Assembly (NCBI RefSeq): GCF_027596085.1
Contig: NC_072450.1
Location: 1,294,754-1,358,753, forward strand
Length of the DNA stretch: 64,000 bases
Direction of reading: 5' to 3'
Origin: Anoplopoma fimbria
Lineage: Eukaryota > Chordata > Actinopteri > Perciformes > Anoplopomatidae
Within the stretch, counting starts at the first letter, position 1; each line of letters begins with the position of its first letter. This document shows, one piece after another, positions 9,456-20,573 of the stretch. The position numbers were made by a program, and so were the translations under genes. The notes beneath the pieces were generated by a model. It made no database searches. It worked only from the letters and a program-made list of their open reading frames with translations, and was not told the DNA's origin.

Positions 9456-10130
9456 GAGGCTGGTCCAACCACTTTTAAAGAAACCGAATCTTGATCCCTC
9501 GGTTCTTAACAATTTCCGGCCTATTTCTAAACTTCCGTTTTTATCAAAAGTTTTAGAGAAAGTTGTTTCAACCCAACTTCTAGCGTTTATGGGTCTTAAT
9601 GATGTGTTTGAGAAGTTTCAGTCAGGTTTTAGAGCTTTACACAGTACAGAAACCGCCCTCCTCAAGGTGTCCAATGACCTCCTTTTAGCAGCTGACAGGG
9701 GGGAGCTCGATTTTAATCCTTTTGGACCTAAGTGCAGCCTTTGACATGGTAGACCATGCCATTTTAATCAACCGTCTTAAGAACTGGGTTGGCATCAAGG
9801 ACTCTGCACTTAGTTGGTTTTATTCTTACCTCACTGACAGAACCCACTCGGTCACCATAGGTAATGACTCATCTTCTACTTCTAACATTACCTGTGGTGT
9901 TCCGCAAGGTTCTATTTTAGGTCCAATTTTATTTTCCATATACATGCTCCCCCTAGGTCAAATCATCAAACGTCATGATGTCTATTTTCATTGCTACGCA
10001 GACGACACACAGATATACCTTCCACTGAAACCTAAAGAATGTAGATATTTTAGTCTGCAGTTGATATTTCCAACACAAAACAACCACAGACAGCTTCACA
10101 TTTCTCTGCTCTCACTCTGGGAATTTTAAC
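9456..10130 (+). mobile_element. L2-like LINE reverse transcriptase fragment
   Basis: Reading on the plus strand gives NNFRPISKLPFLSKVLEKVV, then FEKFQSGFRALHSTETALLK and, after a frameshift near 9700, LDLSAAFDMVDHAIL (catalytic Asp), GVPQGSILGPILF and HCYADDTQIYLPL (YADD box). These are conserved RT blocks of the L2/CR1 group. It ends in the 5' flank of Ig copy A, about 0.43 kb upstream of the start codon. A reverse copy lies at 50902-51550 upstream of copy C. Confidence 0.85.
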
Positions 10131-10330
10131 AACTTTTAGATGAAAATATCAAATAACAGGCTCCTGCTGCATGTTGCATGAATACACTATGTCACTATGT
10201 AAAATACTAAACAATGATCATTTAGATCGAATACAGAGTGAAGATGAAGTCAAAGGTCTTAATGACTAAATATGAGGTCATATCAGATAAATGCTGCTCT
10301 ACACGTTTCCTTTGAACTATTAATGATAAA

Positions 10331-10343
10331 GAGGAAGGAAGTG
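10331..10343 (+). promoter_or_regulatory. Conserved ETS/PU.1-like site upstream of Ig copy A
   Basis: GAGGAAGGAAGTG lies about 215 bases before the start codon. The same sequence is found in reverse upstream of copies B (40987-40999) and D (61140-61152), and a one-base variant upstream of C (50691-50702). GGAA-core sites of this type are bound by PU.1/SpiB-class ETS factors in B and myeloid cells; a role here is inferred from sequence and gene type only. Confidence 0.4.
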
Positions 10344-10557
10344 TTTCTTTAGGTGTCAGAGTTGAATGCAGTTTATCTGCCAGCCTCCGTCACACTGACC
10401 AACAGTCCATTCTGTCTCTGTAAGAAGACTGCTGTTGATTTTGACCACTCAGCGATATTCTCTGTGTTTTATGAGTTTTCATAAACACAGCAGTTGGAAT
10501 AAGGTCGTTAAATTATAAGATCAACTCTCTGATTAGAAGCTGAAGACTACAACAGCC

Positions 10558-11207
10558 ATGTTGTTGGCAGAAGCTGGATGTGTGTTTCTGGGTTTCATCC
10601 TGTTCATCTCAGGTATGAATGACTGCTAATCCTTTCTTATATACAGTAATACTCACCAACTGGGAACTGTTCAAAGGTTTTAGGAATGGACAGCAGCTTT
10701 TTATTATTCATTAAAGAAAAGATGATTGTTTATTCTGCTGATATGTGCTGTTTGATGCATTAAAGTATATCAGTAGGATCATTTACTCTTTTATACTAGC
10801 AGCATTGACTGATCAGTGTAAAGAAGAATGTTATAAAAAGATGTTTATTGATAAAATCTTCTGTTAAAGGTGTTCAGGGACAAACAAACAGCATCTGTGC
10901 TTTAAAAGGTTCATCAGTGGATCTGCCCTGCTCAGCTCTACATCCCACTTCAAGATACAAATGGTACACTGAACACTGGAACGTCTCCAAGTATGTTCAG
11001 AATGAACTGTCTGCAGACGGAAAACGTGTAACGTACAACATGTCTGATGAAAGTCGTCCAACTCTAACAATCAAAGATCTAACAGACAGAGATGAGAATG
11101 TTTACTGCTGCAGAGAGAATGCAGACGACCCATCAAACTGCTGGTTCTATAGAACTGAACTCCATGTAGCAGGTACAGTGACTGTCAGTATTTATTACTT
11201 TAAGAAT

Positions 11208-11242
<35 letters not shown>

Positions 11243-13617
11243 AATGTCATGTCACACATGACCATCCAGACCTGCAGGTGAAGGTGATTCCCACCACAGA
11301 CGGACAGACAGTAGCACTGATATGTAGCAGCAGCTGTCCTCTGACTGAAGAGCCTGCAGTCTACATCTGGTACCAGAACAGAGAGGTCCTCTATCAGGAC
11401 TGGTCTCCCTGGTACCAACAGCTGGTCAGCAGTGAGGAAGCAGTCAGATACTCCTGTGCTATCAAAGGCTACGAGGACCTCAGAGCCCCTGAAGTCTCAG
11501 TGGGTGAGTGACAACATTTAGCTCCTTGTTATAGGATGAAACATCTGGATTAATGGGTTACACCTTCAACAGATACAATCACCAATAAAAACACTGAATG
11601 TCATTTCTTTTGTCCAGATTCTGTCACACGGAGCTGCTTTAAGGTGACCTATGCTAAAGGGACAATGTGTTCTAATAAGCAGACATCAGAGGAGGAGCCC
11701 TGCTCCATCACATATCCAACAGGTGGAGTTTCTCAAACACTTACACACAAACACACCTCTCATCCTTTTAAAGTCACAACTTTTTCTGTTTTCTTTCATG
11801 AATTGTATTTTTTTTTCTCTTTCTGGATTAACCAGTCTTTGAGTTTATATCTAATAATGTTGGTTTTGTAATAAACTGATTTAATATCATTCAGGAAAAA
11901 TGTTTATCTCCCAACAGAATTACATGTTCAAAGGAGTCCTACAGCCAACCCAAACTATGTCACACTGACCTGTAACACCAGCTGTCCTCTAACTGACTTT
12001 ACATGGTATCTGAGCAGACGTAGAGTTAAATATCATCATGAACAACAGATGGAAGTTTACTTCTATTCTGCTGAAAGTTTCTCCTGTGCTGTAAAAGGCC
12101 TGGAGGATCTGCACTCTGCTGAAGTCTGTGAGTAACTTAAAGTTTGTCCTAACTTATAAAATGGATATTTGTGTTAATGGTGTACAAATAATGATAAATA
12201 TGATGATTTATATACTGATTAAACGTCACAGGATGTGGACAAAATAACAGAAAGCCTTTCCAGTATAAAGCAGTTGTTATGAAGTGGTAAACATCAGCTG
12301 TGAGAATTCATGTTTGATTTTGATGAGACGTGTTGATTCAACAGATTTTCATGTCTAGGCTTTAGTTGTAGAGTTGATTCAAACATCTTGTTCAGAAGGT
12401 TCTTAAACTGAAACTGATTGTTGTCTTTCATCTTTATTTCAGGTGTTTATGATCAGAACTGTTGGAGTGTGAATTATGTCAGCAGGAGAATCTGTGCTCT
12501 GGAAGGTTCTTCAGTCAACATCTCTAGTGAATATTCTTATCCCAACTATCAACCAACGTCTAAATTATGGTTTAAAATAAAGAGGAGAGTGAAGGAAGAC
12601 GTTAAAGAGCCACTTAAAGCTGAAGGTGGTGTGAAGTATCATGACAACATGAAGAACCAACACATCCTGACAATCAGTAACCTGAAGAAGGATGACTCAG
12701 CAGAATACACATTCACACTCCAAGATGACCATAGATGGGTACGGTCTGATTCACCTGGAGTCACTCTGGTTGTCACAGGTAACTCTCAACATTATGTTGA
12801 CTTTCTCTGTTTTAGCTCATGTATAAACTTCGGAACCATTTCTTTTACTTCCTGTTAAAGTCCTAAAATGCTTCATTCATGCCTTATAGGACTGCACAGA
12901 CGTAGTGAAAAACAATCTCTAGTAAAATGCCCTTTTTTTTTTTTTTTTTTTTTTACATCTACTGCCTCTCTAAACATCTTCCAGGCCTGAAAGTGGAGTT
13001 GAGTCCTTCTGCAGTGGTGACAGAGGACCAGAGAGTCACACTGACCTGCAGTACCAGCTGTCCTCTGACTGACAACACAAACTACATCTGGTTCTTCAAC
13101 AGTCGACCTCTGACCCCGACAGAGAACCACAACAAACACCTGGTTCTGGACCCGGTCAGCAGTCAGCATGCAGGAAACTACTCCTGTGCTGTCAGAAGCC
13201 ACAACAACATCAGCTCTCATGTAAAGACTCTCACTGTCCAGAGTAAAAGAGGACAATGGACACCAGCAGCAGCTGCAGGAGTCCGTGCTGCTCTCCTGGT
13301 TATAATACCCCTCTCTGTCTTCTGCTGGATCAGGTGAGCAACTGTCCTCTGTTTCAGACCAACCACATTTAATCTACAAGCTGAAAGCTCTTATTCATTC
13401 ACATATTTATTCATTTTATGAATCAGAAAGAAGAGGACTTCAGGTCAACCTCCAACAACTGAAACCTCAGTCCACATGGAGCAGGTAAAGACTGGAGCTA
13501 AAGACTCTGCTACAATAAAAAACACTGAAGTTCAGTATAAAGTGAAGTTATTTGTCTCCTCATCAGTTAAACCCTGGTCCTGTGTATGAGGAGGTCTCAG
13601 CTCCACCAACAGATTAG
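10558..13617 (+). CDS. CD22/Siglec/FCRL-like Ig receptor, copy A (tail cut by TAG)
   Basis: Nine exons with GT-AG borders: 10558-10612, 10870-11172, 11270-11503, 11618-11722, 11918-12127, 12443-12778, 12985-13333, 13427-13484, 13567-13617; 566 codons. Exon 1 is a signal peptide (MLLAEAGCVFLGFILFIS). Exon 2 is a V-like Ig domain (SVDLPCS to NVYCC). Exon 3 is Ig (ALICSSSCPL to RYSC). Exon 4 is a short Cys-rich piece. Exon 5 is Ig (TLTCNTSCPL to SFSC). Exon 6 is V-like but lacks the usual Cys pair. Exon 7 is Ig (TLTCSTSCPL to NYSC) plus a transmembrane helix (VRAALLVIIPLSVFCWIR). Exons 8-9 are cytoplasmic. Introns 1-6 are phase 1, typical of Ig genes. Exon 9 ends at a TAG where copy D reads Gln, removing the ITIM-type tyrosines. 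Expected role: cell-surface receptor on B or myeloid cells. The exact orthology is unclear. Confidence 0.85.
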
Positions 13618-14140
13618 AATCATCTGGTCTACAGCAGAGTCCGGCCACATCCAGATCCAGAACCGGATCATGTGCTCTACGCTGCTGTGAACTTCAGACC
13701 CAACAGGACCACTGAGTGAACATCTGTTGTCTTTACTGATGAGTCCCTCTACTTTGTCACCTTGCTCATGAGGACGAGCAGCAGTGTTACATATTATCTA
13801 TATTATTTCTCCATCTGATAGACTGAGAGCTGCAGACCAGACATCTCTGGTCTAAACACACATTGCCCATGAACCTTGCTTAATATATATATTTTCAATT
13901 TAACTCAGCTATTAGCTTCAGTGTGACGCAGTAACTTAGATGGCTCAGCTCACAGCAAACAGTAATATGTTAGCTAGGCTACTTAGTTTAACTTGTATTT
14001 TCCCTGATGGGTTGTTACACATGATGGTGTCCTCTCTTTTAGAGACTCTGTGGATAGAACGTTGGACAGGGTGTAAAATGATTTAAAATGTACTGATATT
14101 AAATGTGACCTTTTAAAATGTCTTCAGTTTGAACGTCTGT

Positions 14141-14187
14141 GCTGATCTCCTGGTTTTCATACTCCTCATTGTCTTCTTTCTGATTAG
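14141..14187 (+). pseudogene. Remnant transmembrane exon behind copy A
   Basis: The frame ADLLVFILLIVFFLIR ends at an AG followed by GTGAGCAACACTGTCCTC, the same phase-2 donor and intron start as the transmembrane exon 7 of the Ig gene (GTGAGCAACTGTCCTC). It lies about 570 bases downstream of the exon 9 stop. Equivalent remnants follow copies B, C, D and E. It is either a dead duplicate of the exon or an alternative last segment. Confidence 0.5.
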
Positions 14188-16099
14188 GTGAGCAACACTG
14201 TCCTCAGTCCTCATCAACTACATTCAATTGATTATCTGAAATCACTTGTTCATGATTCCACTGATAAGTGATTCCAGTTAAACTGTCTCCTCCCCGTTCT
14301 GCATGAATGCACTGCTTACATTAAATTTAATAAATACATAAATGTGTACTTCTCATTTCCATCAATGTGTGTAGTCCTTCAGGGGCTCGTCCTCTTAAAC
14401 ATACTGTCAATTTATATTTAGGGCCCGAGCACTGACGTAGTCAGAGCGGAGGACCTATTGTTCTACGAATGTATTTGGCGTCTTCCAACAGGGAAAAGAG
14501 GTGCTTGGGATAAACGTACACTAGCGCCCCCTTTTGACTATCCCCAACGCTGCGTTTCACCTAGCTGCGTGAAATTTGGTAGGTATATGTAACATGATGG
14601 GACGTACGTTAGACGTATGCCCTAAACCCAACAGGAAGTCGGCCATTTTGAATTTTATGACTTTTTTGACCATTTGAAGGTGACGTACTTTAATGAACTC
14701 CTCTTAGAGATTTAACCCGATTGACTTCAAATTCGGTCAGTATGATCTTAAGAACTTTGCATTCAAAAGTTATCAAAAGATCAAAACGTTATCAAACTAT
14801 GTATCCATGGTGTCGCTTCCAAAACACACCATTCGCCATGGAACAGGAAGTTGTTATAACTCGGCCGTACATTGTCTAATATGCTCAAACTTTCTCATAT
14901 GTCATGCCATCCTGACCCTGAAGACATCTTTATGACAATTTAGAATCATAGTAATAGCGCCACCTAGTGGCAACAGGAAGTTACATGTTGTGTACTCTTA
15001 CATCCTCCTCGTCACAAATAATAATAATTAATAAACTTAATAATAATGTCCATAATTAATCAGATCCCTCTTAAATTTAGTCAGAAAAGCCTTAAGACCT
15101 TGATAATGCTTCATTGTGAAGATTGTAAGGATTCGTTTAACGGCGGCGATGTGGCGGCTCGGCAAATTTCGATCCTTCGCCATGAACAAATAAACTGATG
15201 TAACTCGACTCCACGAGGTCAGACATTACATTAGACGCTTTTATCCAAAGACCTTTTCCATATTTCACATGTTTGAATAGACTCCGGGCCTGAAGACATC
15301 TACAGTCAAATTTAGAATGATAGTCATAGCGCCACCTTCTGATAACAGGAAGTTACTGATGCTATACTTTGGCTTGCCACAATTAGTAGGTAAACCAGAT
15401 CCACCTCAAATTTGTTCCACACAAATGTAAGAAGTTCATAATGCCAGCCCACAAAGCATTTGTTGCCGTGGCGACGCATTGTTGCCATGGTGACGCATTC
15501 ATTTTAATTCTCAGATTAAAAATGCTCGAAACACAAGAAACTTGGCACACACGTTTAAAGTCAAAAATGTAGTTATCTCATATGGTTTTAATGCATTAGA
15601 GTCACCTAGATGTATGACATTTGGTAGGCACATGTATCACATGTAGACTTAAAATAAAGTATGTGTGTTATCAATCGATCAATATCATCAACAGTTATAA
15701 AAAGCTTGTTGATATCTCATTGCGTTTACAAGATATGGATTAGTGAATATAATAGGGGCGTGGCTTTGTACAACAACACACGACTTGAAAACCGGCATTG
15801 CATCCTGTAACATACCCTGAAATGTTCCTTCAATTCATCCAATAGGGGGCGCTACAGTAATAATAATAATACATTTTATTTTTATAGCACTTTAAAAGGT
15901 ACTCAAAGGCACTTTACATGTTAAAAACAGAGACAAAAAAAAAAGATTTGATAATTTTCTGTATTGTTAGGCAATTTTCATTGTTTTCAGGCATTGAACT
16001 TTAACAAACTCCTCCTAGAGAATTCATGCAATCGAATTCAAATTTGGCCAGGATGATCTGAAGATGAAAAGTTATTAAAAGCTTTACTTTTGATTGAAT

Positions 16100-16660
16100 G
16101 GCCTAGCTGTAGCGGAGCACTGTGCAGGCAGCACTCCTGAGGACCTTTTCTGACTCTGTGGTGGCATCAGCCATCTTCTGTGCAGTGGTCTGCTGGAGCA
16201 GCAGCATCTCGACAGCCGACAGGAACAAACTTAACTAACTGGTTAAGAAGGCCAGCAGTGTGCTGGGGTGTCCATTGGATACGGTGGAGGTGGTGGGAGA
16301 CAGGAGGGTGATGGCCAAGCTGTCATCCCTGATGAACAACACCTCCCCCCCCATGCAGGACACCCTGGCAGCTCTGTGCAGCTCCTTCACCACCGGCTGC
16401 TTCACCCCCGGTGGTGAAGGAGAGGTACTGCAGGTCCTTCCTTCCTGCTGCTGTCAGGCTGCACAACCAGCTCTGCTCCCAGTAGACCACACATCACTAA
16501 AAAACAACTATATAAATCTGTGAAATGTAACAATATGTGTAATACACTGTACAATACTACAATTATTTGTCTGTATAATATTTAAGTTATTTGGGATTTT
16601 TTACTTGTTTTACTTATTTCATATTCTTTACTGTGTTAATACTTGTTTTTGTGGATTAAT
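16100..16660 (+). mobile_element. LINE 3' end with RT C-terminal remnant
   Basis: The plus strand reads AVVCWSSSISTADRNKL, then KKASSVLGCPLDTVEVVGDR and MNNTSPPMQDTLAALCSSF, a pattern found at the C terminus of fish non-LTR polymerases. It is followed by an AT-rich 3' region. Stops and frameshifts are present. The clade was not assigned. Confidence 0.65.
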
Positions 16661-16768
16661 TTTATTATTGAACAACTACAGTGCTCTCGGTCAATCCAAA
16701 ATGTTAATAAACCTCAAACTTGAATATTTAAGAAAGTAAAAGTGAGGTTTTGGCTTTCTTAGGAGAAT

Positions 16769-18076
16769 ATCAATGTGTGCACAATTATTGGGCAACTATT
16801 AGTGTGCAGATTTTCCCATCTCACTTGCTTATTTTCATCTGTTAAAGTGAGAATAATAAACAAACAACTCAAAATGTACAAATAAACATTTCTGACATTT
16901 CAAAAAAAAAGAATCAGTGACCAATATAGCCACCCTTCTTTTCAATAACAGTCATAAGCCTTCCATTTATGGAGTCTGTCAGTTTCTTGATCTGTTGACG
17001 ATCAACTTTTTGTGCAGCAGCAACCACAGCCTCCCACACAATGTTCAGAGAGCTGTACTGTTTCCTTTCCCATAAATCTCCCGTTTAAGAAGGGCCCACA
17101 AGTTCTCAGTAGGGTTTAGGTCAGGTGAGGAAGGGGGCATGTCATTGTTCTTGCATCTTTAAGGCCTTTACTGGCTAGCCACGCAGTGGAGTACTTCGAT
17201 GCATGCGATGGAGCATTGTCCTGCATAAAAATCATGGTCTTCTTGAAAGACGCAGACTTTTTCCTGTACGACTGCTTGAAGAAAGTGTCTTCTAAAAGGT
17301 TTGGTTGGAGTTGATTTTGAGTCCATCTTCAACCCGAAAAAGGTCCAACTAGCTCATCTTTAATAATACCAGCCCATACCAGTACCCCACCTCCACCTTG
17401 CAGGCGTCTGAGTCGAGGTGGAGCTCTGTGCCCGGTACTGATCCAGCCACGGGTCCATCCATCTGGGGCGGCTGTGGCACATGAGGTAGAGCGCTTGTCC
17501 CGTAACCACAAGGTTGGTGGTTCAAACCCCTCTACCGGCAACATGCCGAGTGTCCTTGAGCAAGACACCTAACCCCAAGTTGCTCCCCGGGCGCTTCATT
17601 GCAGCCCACTCTCCTCCGGGATGGGTCAAATGCAGAGAAATAATTTCCCCATTGTGGGACTAATAAAGGATTGATTATTATTATTATTATTATTATCTGG
17701 TCCGTCAGAAATCTCATCAGTCCATGAAAGCTTTGAAAAATCTGTCTTCAGATATTTCTTGGCCCAGTCTTGACGTTTCAACGTATGTGTCTTGTTCAGT
17801 GGTGGTCGGGTTTCATCCTTCCTCAGCTTGGCCATGTCTCTGAGCACTGAACACCTTGTACTTCTGGGCTCTCCAGGTAGGTTGCAGTTCTGGAACATGA
17901 CAGCACAGGAGGATAACGGGTTCCTGGTAGCTTCACGTTTGATTCTTCTCAAATCTTTGGCAGTTCATTTGCGTCTTTTTTCATTCAAGTTTATACACCT
18001 TGGAGTTGGAAAATATGCATAAAAATGATGACATGGTCAAAATACTCACTTGCCTAATAATTGTGCACACAGTGTA
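16769..18076 (-). mobile_element. Mariner/Tc1-superfamily transposon remnant, SINE-interrupted
   Basis: The right end, read in reverse, is TACACTGTGTGCACAATTAT and the left end is a diverged inverted copy (ATGTGTGCACAATTATTGGG). The minus-strand transposase is in pieces: DMAKLRKDETRPPLNKTH, KRQDWAKKYLKTDFSKLSWT with the DE catalytic start (17626-17952), then GGGGVLVWAGIIKDELVGPF (17329-17460), then the middle and C-terminal region down to about 16920 in broken frames. A SINE separates the first two pieces. Dead copy. Confidence 0.75.
17462..17695 (+). mobile_element. tRNA-derived SINE inserted in the mariner
   Basis: The head GCGGCTGTGGCACATGAGGT holds an A-box-like TGGCACATGAGG and is followed by a B box GGTTCAAACCC, the internal RNA polymerase III promoter of tRNA-derived SINEs. 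The tail runs to CTAATAAAGGATTGA and a (TTA)n stretch. A close copy lies at 46193-46415. It splits the mariner transposase within the codons for WTDE...GPDGW. Confidence 0.85.
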
Positions 18077-18452
18077 TGTCTCCAGTTTGCAGTATCCTCT
18101 CTGCTGCTGTTATCCTGCAAATTTCCCCACTGCAGGACTATCTTATCTTATCTTATATCATGTGACCAACAGCATCCGATTTACATGACATTTAAATGAT
18201 GTGGTCTACAGTTGTTAGAACAACATCATTTTTTTTGTTTGCTTCGGCTTTATCGTGGATACAGGAAGTGTTGGAATTTTTGCTGAACATAATTTCCAGC
18301 GTCACGCACTCCACACAACAAAAATACATCTAACTATTGGACGTGGTGTCCGATTGTCGCAGGCGTTCGCCGCCTCTTGAGCCCGCGTCCCGCCGGTACC
18401 CCGACGTGTGCGGAGTGCGAGGGCCCGATCATCTCTGCTTACAGCTTTAATT

Positions 18453-18553
18453 ATTACATGTGTTTGTGTTTGAAAAAAATTTAAATCAAAAAATATATAT
18501 ATAATAATATTATATATAATTTATATATATATATATATATCTGTATGTGTTTG

Positions 18554-18585
<32 letters not shown>

Positions 18586-19297
18586 TACACTTTCCAGTTG
18601 CTCCTGTTTTCACACCTGAGTATTTGGTCAAGATCATCATATGTTTCCCTTCACACCATACGGCCTCATTTTCTCCTCACACATATACATCCATCTCTCT
18701 CTAACACACACACACACACACACACACACACTATCTAACCTCAAGTTTGTGATGAACCGTACGATTAAAGGTTAATGGATTTTTACAGCTGTGAGAGTTT
18801 TGCTTTAATCGTGTCCTAATTAGAGTTCATTCAGTTCCTCTCCAGACAATTAGCCTCTCTTCTCTCTCCAGGACCAGAAAGTAGGGCGGCCGGAGTCACG
18901 GTGAGGTCACTTCCTGTGTGGTTGGGGGGAGCATATCCTTCCTCCCTGAGAACCCTGACTCTCTGTTACTCAGCTACATTTATTAATAACCACAGTAACT
19001 GAGGAGATCAGAGGAGGACTGGAGAAACCTGACCAAGAGGAGGACAGAGGGATTAACACCAGGGTTAGCTTGATTTTAACGCCAGGTCGTTACAAAACCA
19101 AAACACATTCAGATGATATTCGCTTACAGCTTTAGTGATACTTTTATTAGTGGAATAAAAGCTCACAGTTCGGATCATATCTCCCTTCAGCTTTGACTGG
19201 AAACCAAAACAAAAAAGTTACACAGGTCAGACCAGCTCATTCAGCTGACAAACACAAATATCACCTGGCAAACAACCACATAGCTAATCTTAGTCAG
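18453..19297. repeat. Arm of inverted duplication (matches 34016-34910 reversed)
   Basis: The sequence from the (TA)n/(A)n stretch through AATCGTGTCCTAATTAGAGT, GGCGGCCGGAGTCACGGTGA and CAAACAACCACATAGCTAAT recurs in reverse order and strand at 34016-34910. Apart from microsatellite length, the two look nearly identical. It carries an (AC)n tract (18709-18732; the partner has a much longer GT tract). No gene is seen in it. Confidence 0.8.
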
Positions 19298-19299
19298 AC

Positions 19300-19480
19300 C
19301 GGGACACCGGGGGGACCGGGACGGGACCGGGGCAGGACCGGGACCGGGGAGGTCCGGACAAGAGGTCCGGCACGTAGGCCAGGAAGCCATCTTCATCATC
19401 CTCTTCTCCAGGAGGGAGGGAGGTGGTATTATAATATTATATACATAATGGAAGCACTAAGTGACTTCTATACAAACAAA
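19300..19480. repeat. GACCGGG short tandem tract
   Basis: Irregular GACCGGG/GGACCGG copies start where similarity to the other inverted arm stops. It ends with a non-repetitive stretch holding no recognisable gene. Confidence 0.5.
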
Positions 19481-19495
19481 TGAAACAGAAAACAC

Positions 19496-19795
19496 ACTTA
19501 CTTATTTATTTATTTATTAATGTATTTATCTATTTATTTATTAATTCATTTATTTATTTATTAATGTATTTATCTATTTATTTATTTATCTATTTATTTA
19601 TTTATTTATCTATTTATTTATCTATTTATTTATTTATCTTTTAATTTATTTATCTATTTATTTATCTATTTATTTATTTATATATGTATTTATTTATCTA
19701 TTTATTTGTCTATTTATTAATTTATTTATCTATTCATGTACTTATCTATTAATTTATTTATTTATCTATTTATTTATTTATCTATTTATTAACAC
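19496..19795. repeat. (TTTA)n/(TCTA)n tetranucleotide repeat
   Basis: About 300 bases of ATTTATTTATCTATTTATTT-type sequence with occasional TTAATTTA interruptions. Non-coding. Confidence 0.9.
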
Positions 19796-20134
19796 CAGCT
19801 GACATACTACTAATATATAAAACTAGTACAGGCTGGTATTGTCTCCTCCGACAATTTGTTACAACATCAACACTGCAACCCATGACACTGATTCCTTATG
19901 TCACCTTTAAATAATTGCGTTAGCTACCTTCAGTCCAATCGCTGTATCTTTTTGTTTTACTTATCTGCCCACTTTTTTAATGTTTAAACACTAAGCTGGT
20001 TTACACAAGATGTTTGTTCCACTAGTTTCTCAGACTCTGCTGGTTACGATTCCTCCCACCCTGAGTGTGATCTAAAAGCAAAATGGCCAACGTAAGAATA
20101 TGGAGAATTACAATATGATTCATGTCCTATCTCC

Positions 20135-20236
20135 AGGCCTTGGTCAAGCCCTACACCCCCCCGACCACTCCTCTCTGCTGCCTCGGGGTGACTGGTTGTC
20201 CCGTCGCTCAGAGGTCCCTGCAGCCGATCCACCCGG
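20135..20236 (+). other. Exon-like stretch cut by an assembly gap
   Basis: After CTATCTCCAG, an acceptor-like site, the plus strand stays open as ALVKPYTPPTTPLCCLGVTG and onward to the gap at 20237. The minus strand is also open here. I do not recognise the protein. It could be an exon of a host gene hidden by the gap or part of a transposon. The 340 bases before it (19796-20134) show nothing recognisable. Confidence 0.2.
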
Positions 20237-20336
20237 NNNNNNNNNNNNNNNNNNNNNNNNNNNNNNNNNNNNNNNNNNNNNNNNNNNNNNNNNNNNNNNN
20301 NNNNNNNNNNNNNNNNNNNNNNNNNNNNNNNNNNNN
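20237..20336. other. Assembly gap (100 N)
   Basis: Exactly 100 N, the usual placeholder for a gap of unknown size. It lies between the exon-like stretch at 20135 and the 3' end of the RhoGEF gene. Confidence 0.99.
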
Positions 20337-20573
20337 ACAGACAGAAGTGTGTTTATGAGTTATGTAAAGGGTTAACAGATCAGATCAGATCTTCAGTGAT
20401 CAATAATGATGAGTTGGAGCTCCACTAAACTAATCTGAATTTATTTTATGAATCACTGTTCAGTGTTTTTATTCTCTTTCCTGTTTCAACGTTTAAAATG
20501 TGTTTGAAGATAAAAGATAAATGTTTGATGACCTCTGAGGTCAAACTGAGGTCACTTACCGTCCATCAGCTGA

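Larger units (their letters stand above)
14421..18452 (-). repeat. Long non-coding repeat, family R, copy 1 (with nested insertions)
   Basis: One end reads TTTAGGGCCCGAGCACTGAC and the other GAGGGCCCGATCATCTCTGC followed by TTACAGCTTTAATTA. Copies with the same two ends lie at 34911-36896 and 41751-46590. The body is made of motifs such as AGGAAGT near GCGCCACCT, AAATTTGAAG and TTTCACCTAG, with no open coding region, which fits a non-autonomous family. This copy is stretched by a LINE tail (16100-16660), a mariner (16769-18076) and a SINE inside the mariner. Confidence 0.65.
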
